29,397 nucleotides of DNA from Euryarchaeota archaeon SCGC AAA252-I15 (GCA_000402775.1 AQSC01000046.1:1-29397); one strand, 5' to 3'. Positions 8,501 to 16,043 are shown, counted from the first letter of the stretch. Made by a program: numbers and translations. Notes: generated by a model from the letters alone, not told the origin.

Positions 8501-10287
8501 ATCATCTCTACAAGACTAATGACGAGGCTTTAAAAACTAGCGAGAATAGTATTGAAATGGCCAAAGTCATGGATATTCCTGATTACAAACCAAAAGACCC
8601 AGGAATATTATATGCTAGCAAGGACGAGCGTGAAAACACAATCAGGGCAACAGAGCCGGAGCAACTTGTTTCAACTGATGGAAAGGACTGGTTTGTAAAC
8701 ATGAATCCTCATGTTAGTGTTGAGGACACACATAAACCTGAGAAAGTAGGTTCAAAGGAGGAGGCATTTAAAATCGCAAATGAAGTAATTAATCCAGATG
8801 TTGGTGCAACCTCGAAATCTTATGGGACTCCTGAACCAACGCATGCCCGGCCGGGTCCACAGCCTCCAAAGACTGGCAAGACTCCAATTCAACCACCTTC
8901 CCCATTGCCTGATGTTTCCGGTGATTCATCCTATAGTTTTTCAGTAGAACCAAAGTTTTCCGAGGAGGAAAGGCGGGGTAGGAAAGAAAATTTAGCAAAA
9001 CATCTTGTTGATCTTGAGGACTCTGATCCTAAAGTATCAAACTTTTTAAGCAGAGGGTATCACAGGATCCAGCAGCATGAAAAGCGGGGTAAGCTTGGGG
9101 AGGCTGATAGCGAGCTGGATGCCCTTGGAGGGGCTGCTACACGGATTACTGAGATTAAAAGGAGAGAGAAAGCGATTGCCAAGCACAGGGCTAAACTGCA
9201 AGACCCTAAATCTGGGGGCTCTGACCCCGATTATTCAAGGCGGGCAATACAAAGACTCCAGGATGAAATTGATAAACGCAAGCCAATAAGAGACAAGAAA
9301 TTAACTGCATATCATGAGTTAACTGGCGTGGAAATTCCTGAATCCTTAAGGCCTGTCTCGGTACTGGCGCAACCTCAATCTCATCCACCTTCTGGTCTGC
9401 CTACTCCTCAGGAAGGTGTTCCTTCGACTCAATCTCCGTCTCCTCTACCGTCGGGTCCGCCCGCTCCTCCGACTCCCCTCACTAAAAAAGAGTACGATAA
9501 AAATCGCCGTATTGTCGGAGGTAAACTGGGTACGGAGGTTTTGAATGAATTTGACGAGGTCTTTAAGAACGAGCCGGAACTAAAACAACATGGTGTGATG
9601 AAAAACATTTCCGCTTTAAGGGAGAAAATCGATCCTGCGAAACTCATGAGCTTAATGCGTGAATTGAAGGTCTCCAAGAATCCGGAATGGGCTCTCAGAA
9701 TGAAGGCATTGGAAACCGAAAAACCTAAGCCAAAGCCGCCTGTAACAACCCGGGCTCGGCCGGGTCCACAGCCTACTGAACTCAAGCTTAAGCCTTCTGA
9801 GCCTAAGCTTAAGCCTTCTGAGCCTAAGCTTAAGCCTTCTGAGCCTAAGCTTAAGCCTTCTGAGCCTAAACCCGAGTTTGCAGGTGAATCAGAATCCAGG
9901 AGAAAATCTCCTACTACTCCAGAAAAACCTTCGGAGCCGGTAAAGTCGAGGAGAGAGCGAGCTATTGAGGAAGGGGATGTTGTCCCAGAGACACCTGCAG
10001 CAGGGAAAAAACCCGGAGAAGACCTCAGTAAAAAAGGGAAAGATGTGGATTTGCGCAAACAGCAGATTAAAGTTAAAATAGACCGTTTAAAACAAAGGAG
10101 GGATCAAATACGGTCAATGGGTGGGGATTTCAAAAACCTGGACACTCACATATCTTCACTATCAAGCATGCTCGGCAGGAACCTTACCAACGCTGACTAC
10201 GCTAGGATGAAATCAATTGGAAATATGGGGGTAATAGAAGCTGATAATAAATACAATGAGGCGAAAAAAAAGAAATCTGAAAGATAA
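5491..10287 (+). CDS. Second giant TrbL/VirB6-like membrane protein with repeat-rich tail
   Basis: I chose the ATG at 5491, overlapping the upstream stop by 14 bases, because it gives a clean signal peptide (KIFFTVVLVVSLLAQQSSAF, residues 7-26). The frame also opens from a TTG at 5422. The product is 1598 residues. Membrane segments lie at about 38-62, 98-120, 132-158, 190-230, 240-262 and 275-305. Phrases such as PKGRAQAKAFFVDLIVGM followed by a SPILFQIIL helix match the same positions in the preceding gene, so the two are paralogues. The tail is Pro/Lys-rich. It holds RRTPAKPSPRRTP repeats, three copies of a PIxPxDF motif (DNA 7990-8260), two copies of a DGxxW module (residues about 978-1025 and 1054-1105) and four perfect KLKPSEP heptads (1432-1459). 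A secretion or conjugation-like channel is inferred, and the tail function is unknown. Confidence 0.72.
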   Translation: MACHRRKIFFTVVLVVSLLAQQSSAFPAWAFIQNTIVQSFHILSFGVIGLVEITSVLIAAMVKANPCVYAGPLPTDECSTVLGDIPVDATIRGMNVLLIRSFMPFYVSLFLLLGLYMILMQGSPKGRAQAKAFFVDLIVGMILVATSPILFQIILNISSAVSEYVWSESGVNLEDMKDWWETGPDTRTYCCFFFISLASTVSAFIVAVFRYFMVMLFAAMFPLAVFLYSFRFTKGMGNTLMRFSFLAIFSQVVMMLFLVLGVKAYQDSTLGIPAFRVLFGIAAMTALCSTPLIMLKVMHWLGGAVYAYSSRGGGEGIRMVSQLMRGRDLATAIVTAGGRYQTTHTLGMYEAGGERMKSPGWGQMADGLGERPGFPHRGAIGGGEAYDRGHRKGRLRTGSSLVALMGGTSGLEGSAVSPGLAPSPGLPIGGVTPKATRRLNFPPPLPLSTPSSKSSGGVRHAAAKISPHFLQPSDSTSIGAGVSLSKQSTKPIQIKSGKGVVQPGSSKPIRMPRKVDPRKAAGDAQSAGRASASKAVEGIGSRIGAINKDANARIDAARRAANKQMNSLRYGESPLVAQQEGGEDVGEPQVPEGLFNSMKYKKPRTPPKPTPQPETPPQPGYKRPPPWFNEAKKLGIANKNMKHLAQMSHTKAQQTLRGLEKASEKHGKSPDELLTKSMKRERVEGKTPSPRRTPAKPSPRRTPPTEHGIPTGPARPRTVHEMHDHLKTHGATRSDRVNMTEELLQRKLSSREEKSVLKAHDVGGKIDDLTGREKIAKGREMLGTFRDEYEGRGLPKDEARSQARSDVQKIMDAGIAGYGFGEFQEFDETKKSKYYGRPIEPDDFLEHPKVFGTVGSRDELHPRKHADRPIEPRDFIKPSKQLDELDDTYEGVKGEGMKPPYPPPKSKPDRPGPPIKPEDFGLPESPKPSGKPLRDPFEVQPSKTKPTPRRDPGKPSRAPLKPPQLNDLPDSTQPLSEMKPEDMVHYDGEHWYGFTGYDTKHPEYHLYKTNDEALKTSENSIEMAKVMDIPDYKPKDPGILYASKDERENTIRATEPEQLVSTDGKDWFVNMNPHVSVEDTHKPEKVGSKEEAFKIANEVINPDVGATSKSYGTPEPTHARPGPQPPKTGKTPIQPPSPLPDVSGDSSYSFSVEPKFSEEERRGRKENLAKHLVDLEDSDPKVSNFLSRGYHRIQQHEKRGKLGEADSELDALGGAATRITEIKRREKAIAKHRAKLQDPKSGGSDPDYSRRAIQRLQDEIDKRKPIRDKKLTAYHELTGVEIPESLRPVSVLAQPQSHPPSGLPTPQEGVPSTQSPSPLPSGPPAPPTPLTKKEYDKNRRIVGGKLGTEVLNEFDEVFKNEPELKQHGVMKNISALREKIDPAKLMSLMRELKVSKNPEWALRMKALETEKPKPKPPVTTRARPGPQPTELKLKPSEPKLKPSEPKLKPSEPKLKPSEPKPEFAGESESRRKSPTTPEKPSEPVKSRRERAIEEGDVVPETPAAGKKPGEDLSKKGKDVDLRKQQIKVKIDRLKQRRDQIRSMGGDFKNLDTHISSLSSMLGRNLTNADYARMKSIGNMGVIEADNKYNEAKKKKSER
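9784..9867 (+). repeat. Four perfect 21-bp in-frame tandem repeats (KLKPSEP)
   Basis: Four identical 21-bp units lie head to tail, each beginning AAGCTTAAGCC and encoding the heptad KLKPSEP in the tail of the second giant membrane protein. A near-copy (ELKLKPS) precedes them and a decayed one (KPEF) follows. Perfect identity at synonymous positions indicates recent slippage-type expansion. Confidence 0.95.
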
Positions 10288-10293
10288 ATATCC

Positions 10294-11799
10294 CTACCTT
10301 TTAACCGACTTGATGATCACTCCGCCAACCCGGACTGGGACGAGCTGTTCGCTCAACTTCATGGCTTCACGAAGCTTATCTTCAACAGTCGCGTAAATAG
10401 TATACAAAGGCTGTTTCAGCGTAATCTTGTCTCCGACCCCGACGTGCAAGTAGACTCCAGCCGCCTTGTTTTTCGGAGCGCCCGCAGCCCTCGCAACATT
10501 GGAGATGAGTTTACTGTCAATGTGCTTGACCCTGCCTTTCTGTTCGGACAAGACTTCGTAAGTCTTATCCCCGACGACTATATCTCCCGGCTTGACGTTG
10601 GGGTCGCCTCCCTGAAGCTTGATTATCTCGCGGAACTTCCTATCAGCCTTACCTGAAGACAGTATTTCTTCGGCGACTTTACGGCCCTCACCCTTATGGA
10701 CTTTTCCTGAAAGCTCGAGAAGCACTCCCGACAAGTCCACTGCCTTATTCGCAAGATCAACAGGCCCTTTACCTTGAAGCACCTTCAACACGTCTATGGC
10801 TTCTAGTGCGGGCCCGATACCATTGCCTATGGGCGCAGTCCCGTCTGTTACGAGGCATTCAGTTGAAATATCAAGTCTCTTGCCCAGTTCGATGAATTTC
10901 CTGGCTAGACTGTTCGCCTGGTCCATGTCGTCGATTTTCGCACCCTTCCCCACGGGAATGTCTATAACAAGAAAGTCCGAGTCAACAGACTTCTTTTTAG
11001 CCATAACAGACGCTAAAACCTGACCTTCAGGATCGATTGAAAGCGCGTATTCAGCACGGATTATTTTGTCGTCGGCTGGGGCGAGGTTTACTGAACCCCC
11101 CCACGCAATACAGCCTCCAGCCTTCATAACAATCTCTTTGAGCTCGTCGATTGTGAATTCGACGTTCGCCAAAACCTCCATAGTATCCGCAGTACCTGCA
11201 GGCGAAGTTATCGCCCGCGAACTCGTCTTAGGAATAGTTAAGCCTGCTGCCGCAATTATGGGGACAATAATCATGGTCGTCCGATTACCTGCGACTCCTC
11301 CAATACAGTGTTTATCTACCGTGTCGTCTCCAAAGTTGTGGTGTTCCCCGCTTTCCACCATCGCTGAAGTCAAGGCCACGGTTTCGTCCATGTTATACCC
11401 GTTTATGTACGTTGCAGTAACCAAGGCTGAAAGCTCTATGTCGGAGAGATTATTGTCTACAATGTCTTGTATGATCTCCCTGATTTCGTGGCCGTGCAAG
11501 ACCCCCCCCGAAATCTTCTTCTTGATGAATTCCACAGATTTAGGCCTGGAAGTAGCATTAACATCCACAACATCTCCGTCTTTCACGTCGAGAAGCTCTT
11601 TTACCTCCTCGAAAATCCCTATCTCCCCCCTCTTCACAAAGGAGGTTGTCGTGTCGACTATGGCCGTGACTGTGTTCGCGCCTTTTTTAATCTTTATCCT
11701 GTCAGAAACGTGTATTCCCATATCCTCTACGTCCTCGTCGTTTAAGACTACGATGGGTTTTCCAGTCTCGATTTCATAAAGCCTGACCTTGGATTTCAT
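10294..11799 (-). CDS. AMP phosphorylase (archaeal nucleoside 5'-monophosphate phosphorylase)
   Basis: The 501-residue protein belongs to the thymidine phosphorylase superfamily. Its length, with an extra N-terminal domain of about 80 residues, is that of archaeal AMP phosphorylases rather than bacterial DeoA (about 440). Characteristic segments are KHCIGGVAGNRTT (163-175), SSRAITSPAGTADTMEVL (193-210, the phosphate and nucleotide pocket) and KKKSVDSDFLVIDIP. The known reaction is AMP plus phosphate to adenine plus ribose-1,5-bisphosphate, feeding R15P isomerase and type III RuBisCO in archaeal nucleotide degradation. Neither partner lies in this window. It is the last gene of a four-gene minus-strand operon, 6 bases after the NurA-like stop. 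Its stop is 6 bases from the convergent stop of the giant membrane protein. Confidence 0.92.
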   Translation of the reverse strand: MKSKVRLYEIETGKPIVVLNDEDVEDMGIHVSDRIKIKKGANTVTAIVDTTTSFVKRGEIGIFEEVKELLDVKDGDVVDVNATSRPKSVEFIKKKISGGVLHGHEIREIIQDIVDNNLSDIELSALVTATYINGYNMDETVALTSAMVESGEHHNFGDDTVDKHCIGGVAGNRTTMIIVPIIAAAGLTIPKTSSRAITSPAGTADTMEVLANVEFTIDELKEIVMKAGGCIAWGGSVNLAPADDKIIRAEYALSIDPEGQVLASVMAKKKSVDSDFLVIDIPVGKGAKIDDMDQANSLARKFIELGKRLDISTECLVTDGTAPIGNGIGPALEAIDVLKVLQGKGPVDLANKAVDLSGVLLELSGKVHKGEGRKVAEEILSSGKADRKFREIIKLQGGDPNVKPGDIVVGDKTYEVLSEQKGRVKHIDSKLISNVARAAGAPKNKAAGVYLHVGVGDKITLKQPLYTIYATVEDKLREAMKLSEQLVPVRVGGVIIKSVKR

Positions 11800-11805
11800 T
11801 GTAAA

Positions 11806-12819
11806 CTAGAAATTAGCTTCTGAGAATAAATATTCCCTCAAATTTCTGTGTTGAAGTTCCAAGCCCCCTTTTTTAGCAAACTCTTCGAGCAATCCGTGAA
11901 TCCTGATTCTTCTTGTTAGATAGTCTGCGATTCGTACTGGGTAGAGTTGCGGGTGGAAGATGTCGTCTTCACGAGCCCATGCCGAGATCAGAAAATTCAG
12001 GTCTTTTTGAAAGTCGGGGTAATTGAATTCCCACCTTACGGTCAGGGGGGGTGAAATCTTGTTTGGTTTGAAACACAAGTTTTTCCCTGGAAGTTTAAGG
12101 TACACTATATGAATTCCAGTATCATCTTTCACGACGTATTCTTTCGGTTTTAAAATGTTGTCGAACAAGTAGAGGTTAGTCCCCTTAACGTTCGCATGTG
12201 ATGCGAAGTCTGTTTCATGCGAGTCTTCGACCATCGAAACAACCTTATCCTCCATAATCTCGTCATATGCACTCCTTGCTTTTTCAAACTCTTGGAACTC
12301 GCAAGGCTTGTCCAAATCTTTGGAAATGCAGTGGATACTGCCGTCCACAATCCTTAAAACCTCTTTCTCACACTCTCTGCCAGCTTTTTTAAGTAAATAA
12401 AGCTCTTCAGATATTCGAATAAGATTTAATCTGAATTCAGTATCTGAATACGGTTCAAAGACTCCAAGGTCGATCTTCGAGTCATACAACAAGTTTTCGT
12501 AAGGTATTGTCCCCTGCCCTACAAGGGTGTCTTGCGAATCCCTACCAGTATAATCTGCTGCAACACAGATTGTGTGAACTCCAAAAATACTGTGGAACTT
12601 TAAGTCAAGTTTTCCGAACGAGGAGTCGACACCTAAAACAGTTTTCACATTTTCAGGTTCAAACTCCCCAGAAAATTTTATGTCGACGCCGTCGGAAACG
12701 AGCTTCTCCCTTACTACCTCAAAATCTATTTTTTCAGGTTTAACTGATTTTTCGAGCAAGCTAATCTTATCCTCTAAGACGGTTTCATCAAATCTGAAAT
12801 CAGGGGTTAAACTCCTCAT
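11806..12819 (-). CDS. NurA-domain nuclease-like protein
   Basis: The product is 337 residues. Two motifs mark the RNase H-like NurA fold: VLGVDSSFG (residues 62-69, first catalytic Asp at 65) and RIVDGSIHC (157-164, second Asp at 159). Between them is the usual long helical insertion, and the C-terminal part carries HPQLYPVRIADYLTRRIR, resembling the conserved end of the domain. NurA proteins are 5'-3' exo/endonucleases that normally work with the HerA helicase at double-strand breaks. Here there is no herA, rad50 or mre11 neighbour. The gene instead overlaps (ATGA, 12816-12819) a PH-like/winged-helix gene and sits below a KaiC-like ATPase, so a different partner is possible. Fold assignment is fairly confident, and the cellular role is open. 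Confidence 0.72.
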   Translation of the reverse strand: MRSLTPDFRFDETVLEDKISLLEKSVKPEKIDFEVVREKLVSDGVDIKFSGEFEPENVKTVLGVDSSFGKLDLKFHSIFGVHTICVAADYTGRDSQDTLVGQGTIPYENLLYDSKIDLGVFEPYSDTEFRLNLIRISEELYLLKKAGRECEKEVLRIVDGSIHCISKDLDKPCEFQEFEKARSAYDEIMEDKVVSMVEDSHETDFASHANVKGTNLYLFDNILKPKEYVVKDDTGIHIVYLKLPGKNLCFKPNKISPPLTVRWEFNYPDFQKDLNFLISAWAREDDIFHPQLYPVRIADYLTRRIRIHGLLEEFAKKGGLELQHRNLREYLFSEANF

Positions 12820-13745
12820 ATGCTATAATCCCTGCGTAATCCAGCCAAAGCGTTTAAACCATAAGACGTAATCTCGTACTCCTTCGTGATGTAGTCGATT
12901 TCCCTAAGCCTCGACAACGCTAGTGCTAGAGTTTTCTTGTTCACATCCTCTCTAGCTAAAAGTGTGGTGAGGGACCTTTTACTATCCAAGGTCAAGAGTA
13001 TTCTCTTTTCAAGGGCTGTTAATCCTTTAGCCTCAACCCTAGCTCTCGCTACTATCCTGTTGAAATCTGCTAGAATCTCTTTTCGACCATCATACATGAA
13101 TGCGGCTATGCCGAACGTCGCTTTATAGTCGATCAAATTGACGCTTCTATGAGAATACTTTAAGTTCACGTCTGAGTAAACCTCCCTGCCCACAGTGAGT
13201 ATGTTACTCATCTCAATTTCTGATTCAGATTCACCCGAATCCAACACGAGTTTCTTGTTAGTCACAAAAACAACGCCTTCCGACCACTTTTCACCCCCGA
13301 TTAAACCGAAAAACAGCTTGAACACACTACTCTTTGAAAGAGGGCTTCTATTCACAAATTCAAGCTCATACTTGCCTAACGGAATCTCTAAACCCAGTTC
13401 AAAAATTTCTTGATGATACTGCGAGTATATGGGCTGGATTCTCGACAAAATCTTCTTCCAAGTATTATATGCACCGTACTTGTCCTCTACCACCTCGACC
13501 ATGTCCATCAAAAGCTCGAAGAATTGTGCTCTAGCCTTAGATGGCACATCCCCGTCCACTTCAAGCAATCCGTCGTGGGTGGCGTGTACCCCAATCTTGT
13601 ATTTATCCTCTATTTCCGTGGCTGAGTGAGCTGCCCTTGCGAGTACGAGCTTCTTGTTTTCAGGGTGTTTAATGCCCTCCAGGAAAGTGTTTATGAAGCC
13701 TAAGTAGATTAAAACGCCTGTATCTATTCTGTTGGATATTTCCAT
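12816..13745 (-). CDS. PH/GRAM-like domain protein with C-terminal winged helix (possibly CheF-like)
   Basis: The product is 309 residues. The first 135 residues are mixed alpha/beta and not recognised. Residues about 140-235 contain EGVVFVTNKKLVL followed by SEIEMSNILTVGREV, the 'displayed as tubby'-like strand pattern of GRAM/PH-type domains. Archaeal CheF proteins, which link chemotaxis proteins to the archaellum motor, share this pattern. Residues about 240-305 (TALEKRILLTLDSKRS through LSRLREIDYITKEYEIT) form a winged helix-turn-helix. The start lies 10 bases after the KaiC-like stop, and its end overlaps the NurA-like start. A KaiC-like partner is reminiscent of archaellum FlaH, but no other archaellum or che gene is present. 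I regard CheF-like as a lead, not a firm call. Confidence 0.5.
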   Translation of the reverse strand: MEISNRIDTGVLIYLGFINTFLEGIKHPENKKLVLARAAHSATEIEDKYKIGVHATHDGLLEVDGDVPSKARAQFFELLMDMVEVVEDKYGAYNTWKKILSRIQPIYSQYHQEIFELGLEIPLGKYELEFVNRSPLSKSSVFKLFFGLIGGEKWSEGVVFVTNKKLVLDSGESESEIEMSNILTVGREVYSDVNLKYSHRSVNLIDYKATFGIAAFMYDGRKEILADFNRIVARARVEAKGLTALEKRILLTLDSKRSLTTLLAREDVNKKTLALALSRLREIDYITKEYEITSYGLNALAGLRRDYSI

Positions 13746-13755
13746 CGGCTTGCAG

Positions 13756-14451
13756 TTACTCGATTTTAGATATCATGCCCGTTTTTGCGGATATTAGTAT
13801 GCCGTCCTTGTCTATTACGAAAGGGAACATGCTGAGGGAATGTTTTGTGTCCCTCATCTTCAAGACTTCCAGAACTCGAACTCTGTCGTTTTTCCGTGGG
13901 AGTAAATACAAGTTTATAACCCCGTCTGATGCGAATTCTTCTATCGTGTAGCTCGCATCCTCCCTCCTTGCGTACGATTTTTCACTTGTAACGATAGTCG
14001 TGCAGTTTAATGAACTTAAGAATTCATACAATTCGATGAGGTTGTTTCGGTAGGCATCCTCGTTTCTAAAGTAAAGGCGCATAAGAGTCAAACTGTCGAT
14101 GACTACTCGCTCTATCCCGTGTTGATTTACGTATTCACCAATAATTGAGTTTATGTTGTCGTAGTCGTTCCTCTGAATCCTGGTGACAATAATGTTCTTG
14201 TTCAAATGCTTGTCCCAATCCCACTTGAAAAGAATCTTAGCGCTGTCGACAACCCTTTCAGGGGAAACTTCCAGCGAGACGAATAATCCCTTCTGATTGT
14301 ACTTTTCCGCACCCTTGTAAAGGTACTCGTAGCTCATAATCGTCTTGCCCGTACCCGGACCGCCTGTTACAAGGACGTGCCTGTTCTTAACTAATCCGCC
14401 ATTTAATATATCATCAAGACCTTGAATGCCTGTTGGAACTCTGTCAGCCAT
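13756..14451 (-). CDS. KaiC-like single-domain RecA-superfamily ATPase
   Basis: The frame begins at a TTG at 14466, but the ATG at 14451 gives the standard family start, MADRVPTGIQGLDDILNGG, with a GGTG ribosome-binding element just upstream. That makes 231 residues. Walker A is GGPGTGKT (30-37), the LEVSPE segment (60-65) occupies the catalytic-glutamate position, and Walker B is RVVIDSL (115-121). Family members bind and hydrolyse ATP and act in signalling, archaellum assembly (FlaH) or DNA-linked roles. Only one domain is present, unlike clock KaiC. It is the first gene of the operon with the PH/winged-helix, NurA-like and AMP phosphorylase genes. The ATPase identity is secure, but its partner and process are not visible. 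Confidence 0.85.
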   Translation of the reverse strand: MADRVPTGIQGLDDILNGGLVKNRHVLVTGGPGTGKTIMSYEYLYKGAEKYNQKGLFVSLEVSPERVVDSAKILFKWDWDKHLNKNIIVTRIQRNDYDNINSIIGEYVNQHGIERVVIDSLTLMRLYFRNEDAYRNNLIELYEFLSSLNCTTIVTSEKSYARREDASYTIEEFASDGVINLYLLPRKNDRVRVLEVLKMRDTKHSLSMFPFVIDKDGILISAKTGMISKIE

Positions 14452-14495
14452 AGAAAACACCTTCAATTTTTTACACTAAAACATTAGATTAACTG

Positions 14496-14504
14496 TATAA
14501 AATA
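14496..14504 (-). promoter_or_regulatory. Candidate TATA element for the KaiC-like operon
   Basis: TATAAAATA on the plus strand reads TATTTTATA on the minus strand. Its centre is about 49 bases upstream of the ATG at 14451, which would allow a short leader containing the GGTG element. It lies too close to the divergent ATG at 14517 to serve that gene in the usual leaderless spacing. Confidence 0.3.
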
Positions 14505-14516
14505 CACTTAATAAAA

Positions 14517-14843
14517 ATGGATGATTGCAAGGTCTACGAACTCGTAAAACAGATCCCGCCCGGTTCGGTCTCAACCTACAAGGAAGTTGCAAAAGCCGTG
14601 GGAAAACCAAGGTCTGCGAGGCCTGTCGGGAAAATATTGTCTAAGAACCCTGACCTTCTTAAAACCCCATGCCACCGTGTCGTACACTCCGACGGGAGGG
14701 TTGGCGGCTACGCCAGCGGCGTTTCAGAGAAAACCCGGCTCTTGGAGTCGGAGGGAGTGTCCATAAGAAAAGGGGAAGTATTAAGGCTCGACGAAATAAT
14801 CTTTACTGATTTCAATTCAAGTCGTACCCAAGACAATGGTTGA
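14517..14843 (+). CDS. O6-alkylguanine-DNA alkyltransferase family protein (single catalytic domain)
   Basis: The product is 108 residues, corresponding to the C-terminal DNA-binding/catalytic domain of MGMT/Ogt. It starts VYELVKQIPPGSVSTYKEVAKAVG (helix-turn-helix region), continues SARPVGKIL and carries the acceptor motif PCHRV (51-55) with the alkyl-accepting cysteine at 52. RVGGYASG follows, as expected. Because the cysteine is present (it is Trp or another residue in the alkyltransferase-like proteins), an active suicide repair enzyme is plausible. It lacks the N-terminal domain of full-length Ada/Ogt proteins. The gene diverges from the KaiC-like operon, and its 3' end overlaps the convergent gene by 27 bases. 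Confidence 0.87.
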   Translation: MDDCKVYELVKQIPPGSVSTYKEVAKAVGKPRSARPVGKILSKNPDLLKTPCHRVVHSDGRVGGYASGVSEKTRLLESEGVSIRKGEVLRLDEIIFTDFNSSRTQDNG

Positions 14844-16013
14844 GTCCAAATTCCGGGCTGCCGAAACCATCCCTTCGAAAAGAGGGTGGTTTTGCGAAAG
14901 CATTAGAAAGTCGGGTGCTGCGACAGGATAAGCGTTCGGGCTAGCCTTTTCAACTAATCCAGATTTTCTTGCAGCTAACTGGTCTTTGAGCGTCCAGGCC
15001 AGTTCGTTGCCCCCCCAGATTCCTGTCGGCTGCATTGCGGTTGGGCCGAGGATTTTGCGGGCGAACCGTCCGACAGCACTTGCGTCATTAGGCTTCACCC
15101 ACTTCACAGGGGAATCCAAGCTGATTCCGACCAACCCTCCCCTCTCGCGCAACCCGTCTATGAGCCTGCTCTCGTATCCGTGGAGGAACTGGGGGTGGTT
15201 TTTGAAGAGCTGCTCGTCCATCGAATTGAGGGTGAGTACTGGTACCGCCCCCGCTTTTGCCAGTTCGCGGGCTATCCCGTTTGTGAGCTGAAGAGAGGCT
15301 TCAAGCATTTTGTCTGCGTACTCTACTTCACCTGCGTATTGTGGGTCTTGTTTGTACGCTTCCCCGAATTGTTCCTTAAGCTTTGCGAGAGTCTCTAACG
15401 CTCCCCTATAGAGCTTGTTTGAGTCTGCCATCGCGAGTGTTGCGTCCAACACTCCTCCGACTTTCACCAATACAATCGAGTCCGGGTTTTCCTCCCTGAT
15501 TTTTCGGACGGCCTCGCAGTATGCCGGCAGGGGGTAGTTTCCCGCGTCCACGCCACCTGCTTCCGCAGGCGTCAACGGCATTATGCCATTATCGCCAAGG
15601 AATTTCTCCGCGGCTTCAACCTCAATGGTGGTCGTCCACCGTTTGGGGGATGTTATCATGAGCATGCCCGGAAGACGTGTCCTACTAACTGCATCTTTTT
15701 GTGCTCTGATTCCCAGCCAGCCTGCGCGGGGCACGGCGAGTACTGCTTCTTCAGCACCCCTGAGCGTGATATCCACTATGTATGGGTCGTAGGGGAGTGT
15801 GATGACCGGAACTGCCGCGTCAGTCCGCGAGGCCGCTTTAACGAGATCCTCGCTTGTGGTTTTAAGGTTGCCTGCCTCATCATATTCTCCTGGGTAAACT
15901 GGAAGTTCGACGGGAAGAAACCCTCTTTCATAAGTCTGGTGGGCCCGCATATCTCTTATGATGTCTCTACTCCCTAATCTTCCCGCAGACGGTCTTACAG
16001 CCTCCTCAATCAT
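14817..16013 (-). CDS. Unrecognised 398-residue protein
   Basis: I do not recognise the family. The sequence alternates hydrophobic strands with amphipathic helices (for example VPVITLPYDPYIVDITLRG, SIVLVKVGG, AVPVLTLNS, GLVGISLDSPVKWV), as expected for a soluble alpha/beta or TIM-barrel-like fold. Distinctive Gly/Pro-containing turns include GIMPLTPAEAGGVDAG (about 143-158) and QPTGIWGGNELAW (about 329-341). No P-loop, Cys-rich site or membrane segment is apparent. The ATG at 16013 has an AT-rich element (TTTATTAAG on the minus strand) about 26 bases upstream, matching archaeal leaderless promoters. It converges on the alkyltransferase gene and diverges from a tiny membrane-protein gene. Coding quality is high and the length is complete. 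Confidence 0.7.
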   Translation of the reverse strand: MIEEAVRPSAGRLGSRDIIRDMRAHQTYERGFLPVELPVYPGEYDEAGNLKTTSEDLVKAASRTDAAVPVITLPYDPYIVDITLRGAEEAVLAVPRAGWLGIRAQKDAVSRTRLPGMLMITSPKRWTTTIEVEAAEKFLGDNGIMPLTPAEAGGVDAGNYPLPAYCEAVRKIREENPDSIVLVKVGGVLDATLAMADSNKLYRGALETLAKLKEQFGEAYKQDPQYAGEVEYADKMLEASLQLTNGIARELAKAGAVPVLTLNSMDEQLFKNHPQFLHGYESRLIDGLRERGGLVGISLDSPVKWVKPNDASAVGRFARKILGPTAMQPTGIWGGNELAWTLKDQLAARKSGLVEKASPNAYPVAAPDFLMLSQNHPLFEGMVSAARNLDSTIVLGTT

Positions 16014-16043
16014 ATAATAAATTAAGAAGGGTAACTTAATAAA
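16013..16043. promoter_or_regulatory. Compact divergent promoter region
   Basis: Only 30 bases separate two divergent ATGs (16013 minus, 16044 plus). TATAATAAA at 16013-16021 is centred about 26 bases before the plus ATG. TTTATTAAG on the minus strand (about 16034-16042) is centred about 26 bases before the minus ATG. Both match the spacing of archaeal TATA boxes for leaderless transcripts. Confidence 0.4.

Noticed and set aside
9784..9867. CRISPR-like array
   Set aside because: Units are contiguous with no spacers and lie in frame in a coding region.
9429..10058. 209-residue minus-strand frame opposite the second giant membrane protein
   Set aside because: It mirrors the Pro/Lys-rich tail and its repeats (SEGLSLG is the antisense of KLKPSEP), with no recognised domain or start signal.
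11066..11779. 237-residue plus-strand frame opposite AMP phosphorylase
   Set aside because: It is antisense to a clearly recognised enzyme and its Ser/Thr/Pro-rich composition follows from the other strand.
14817..16013. Archaeosine tRNA-guanine transglycosylase as identity of the 398-residue protein
   Set aside because: Size and a barrel-like pattern prompted the idea, but the substrate-binding and zinc motifs of that family are absent.
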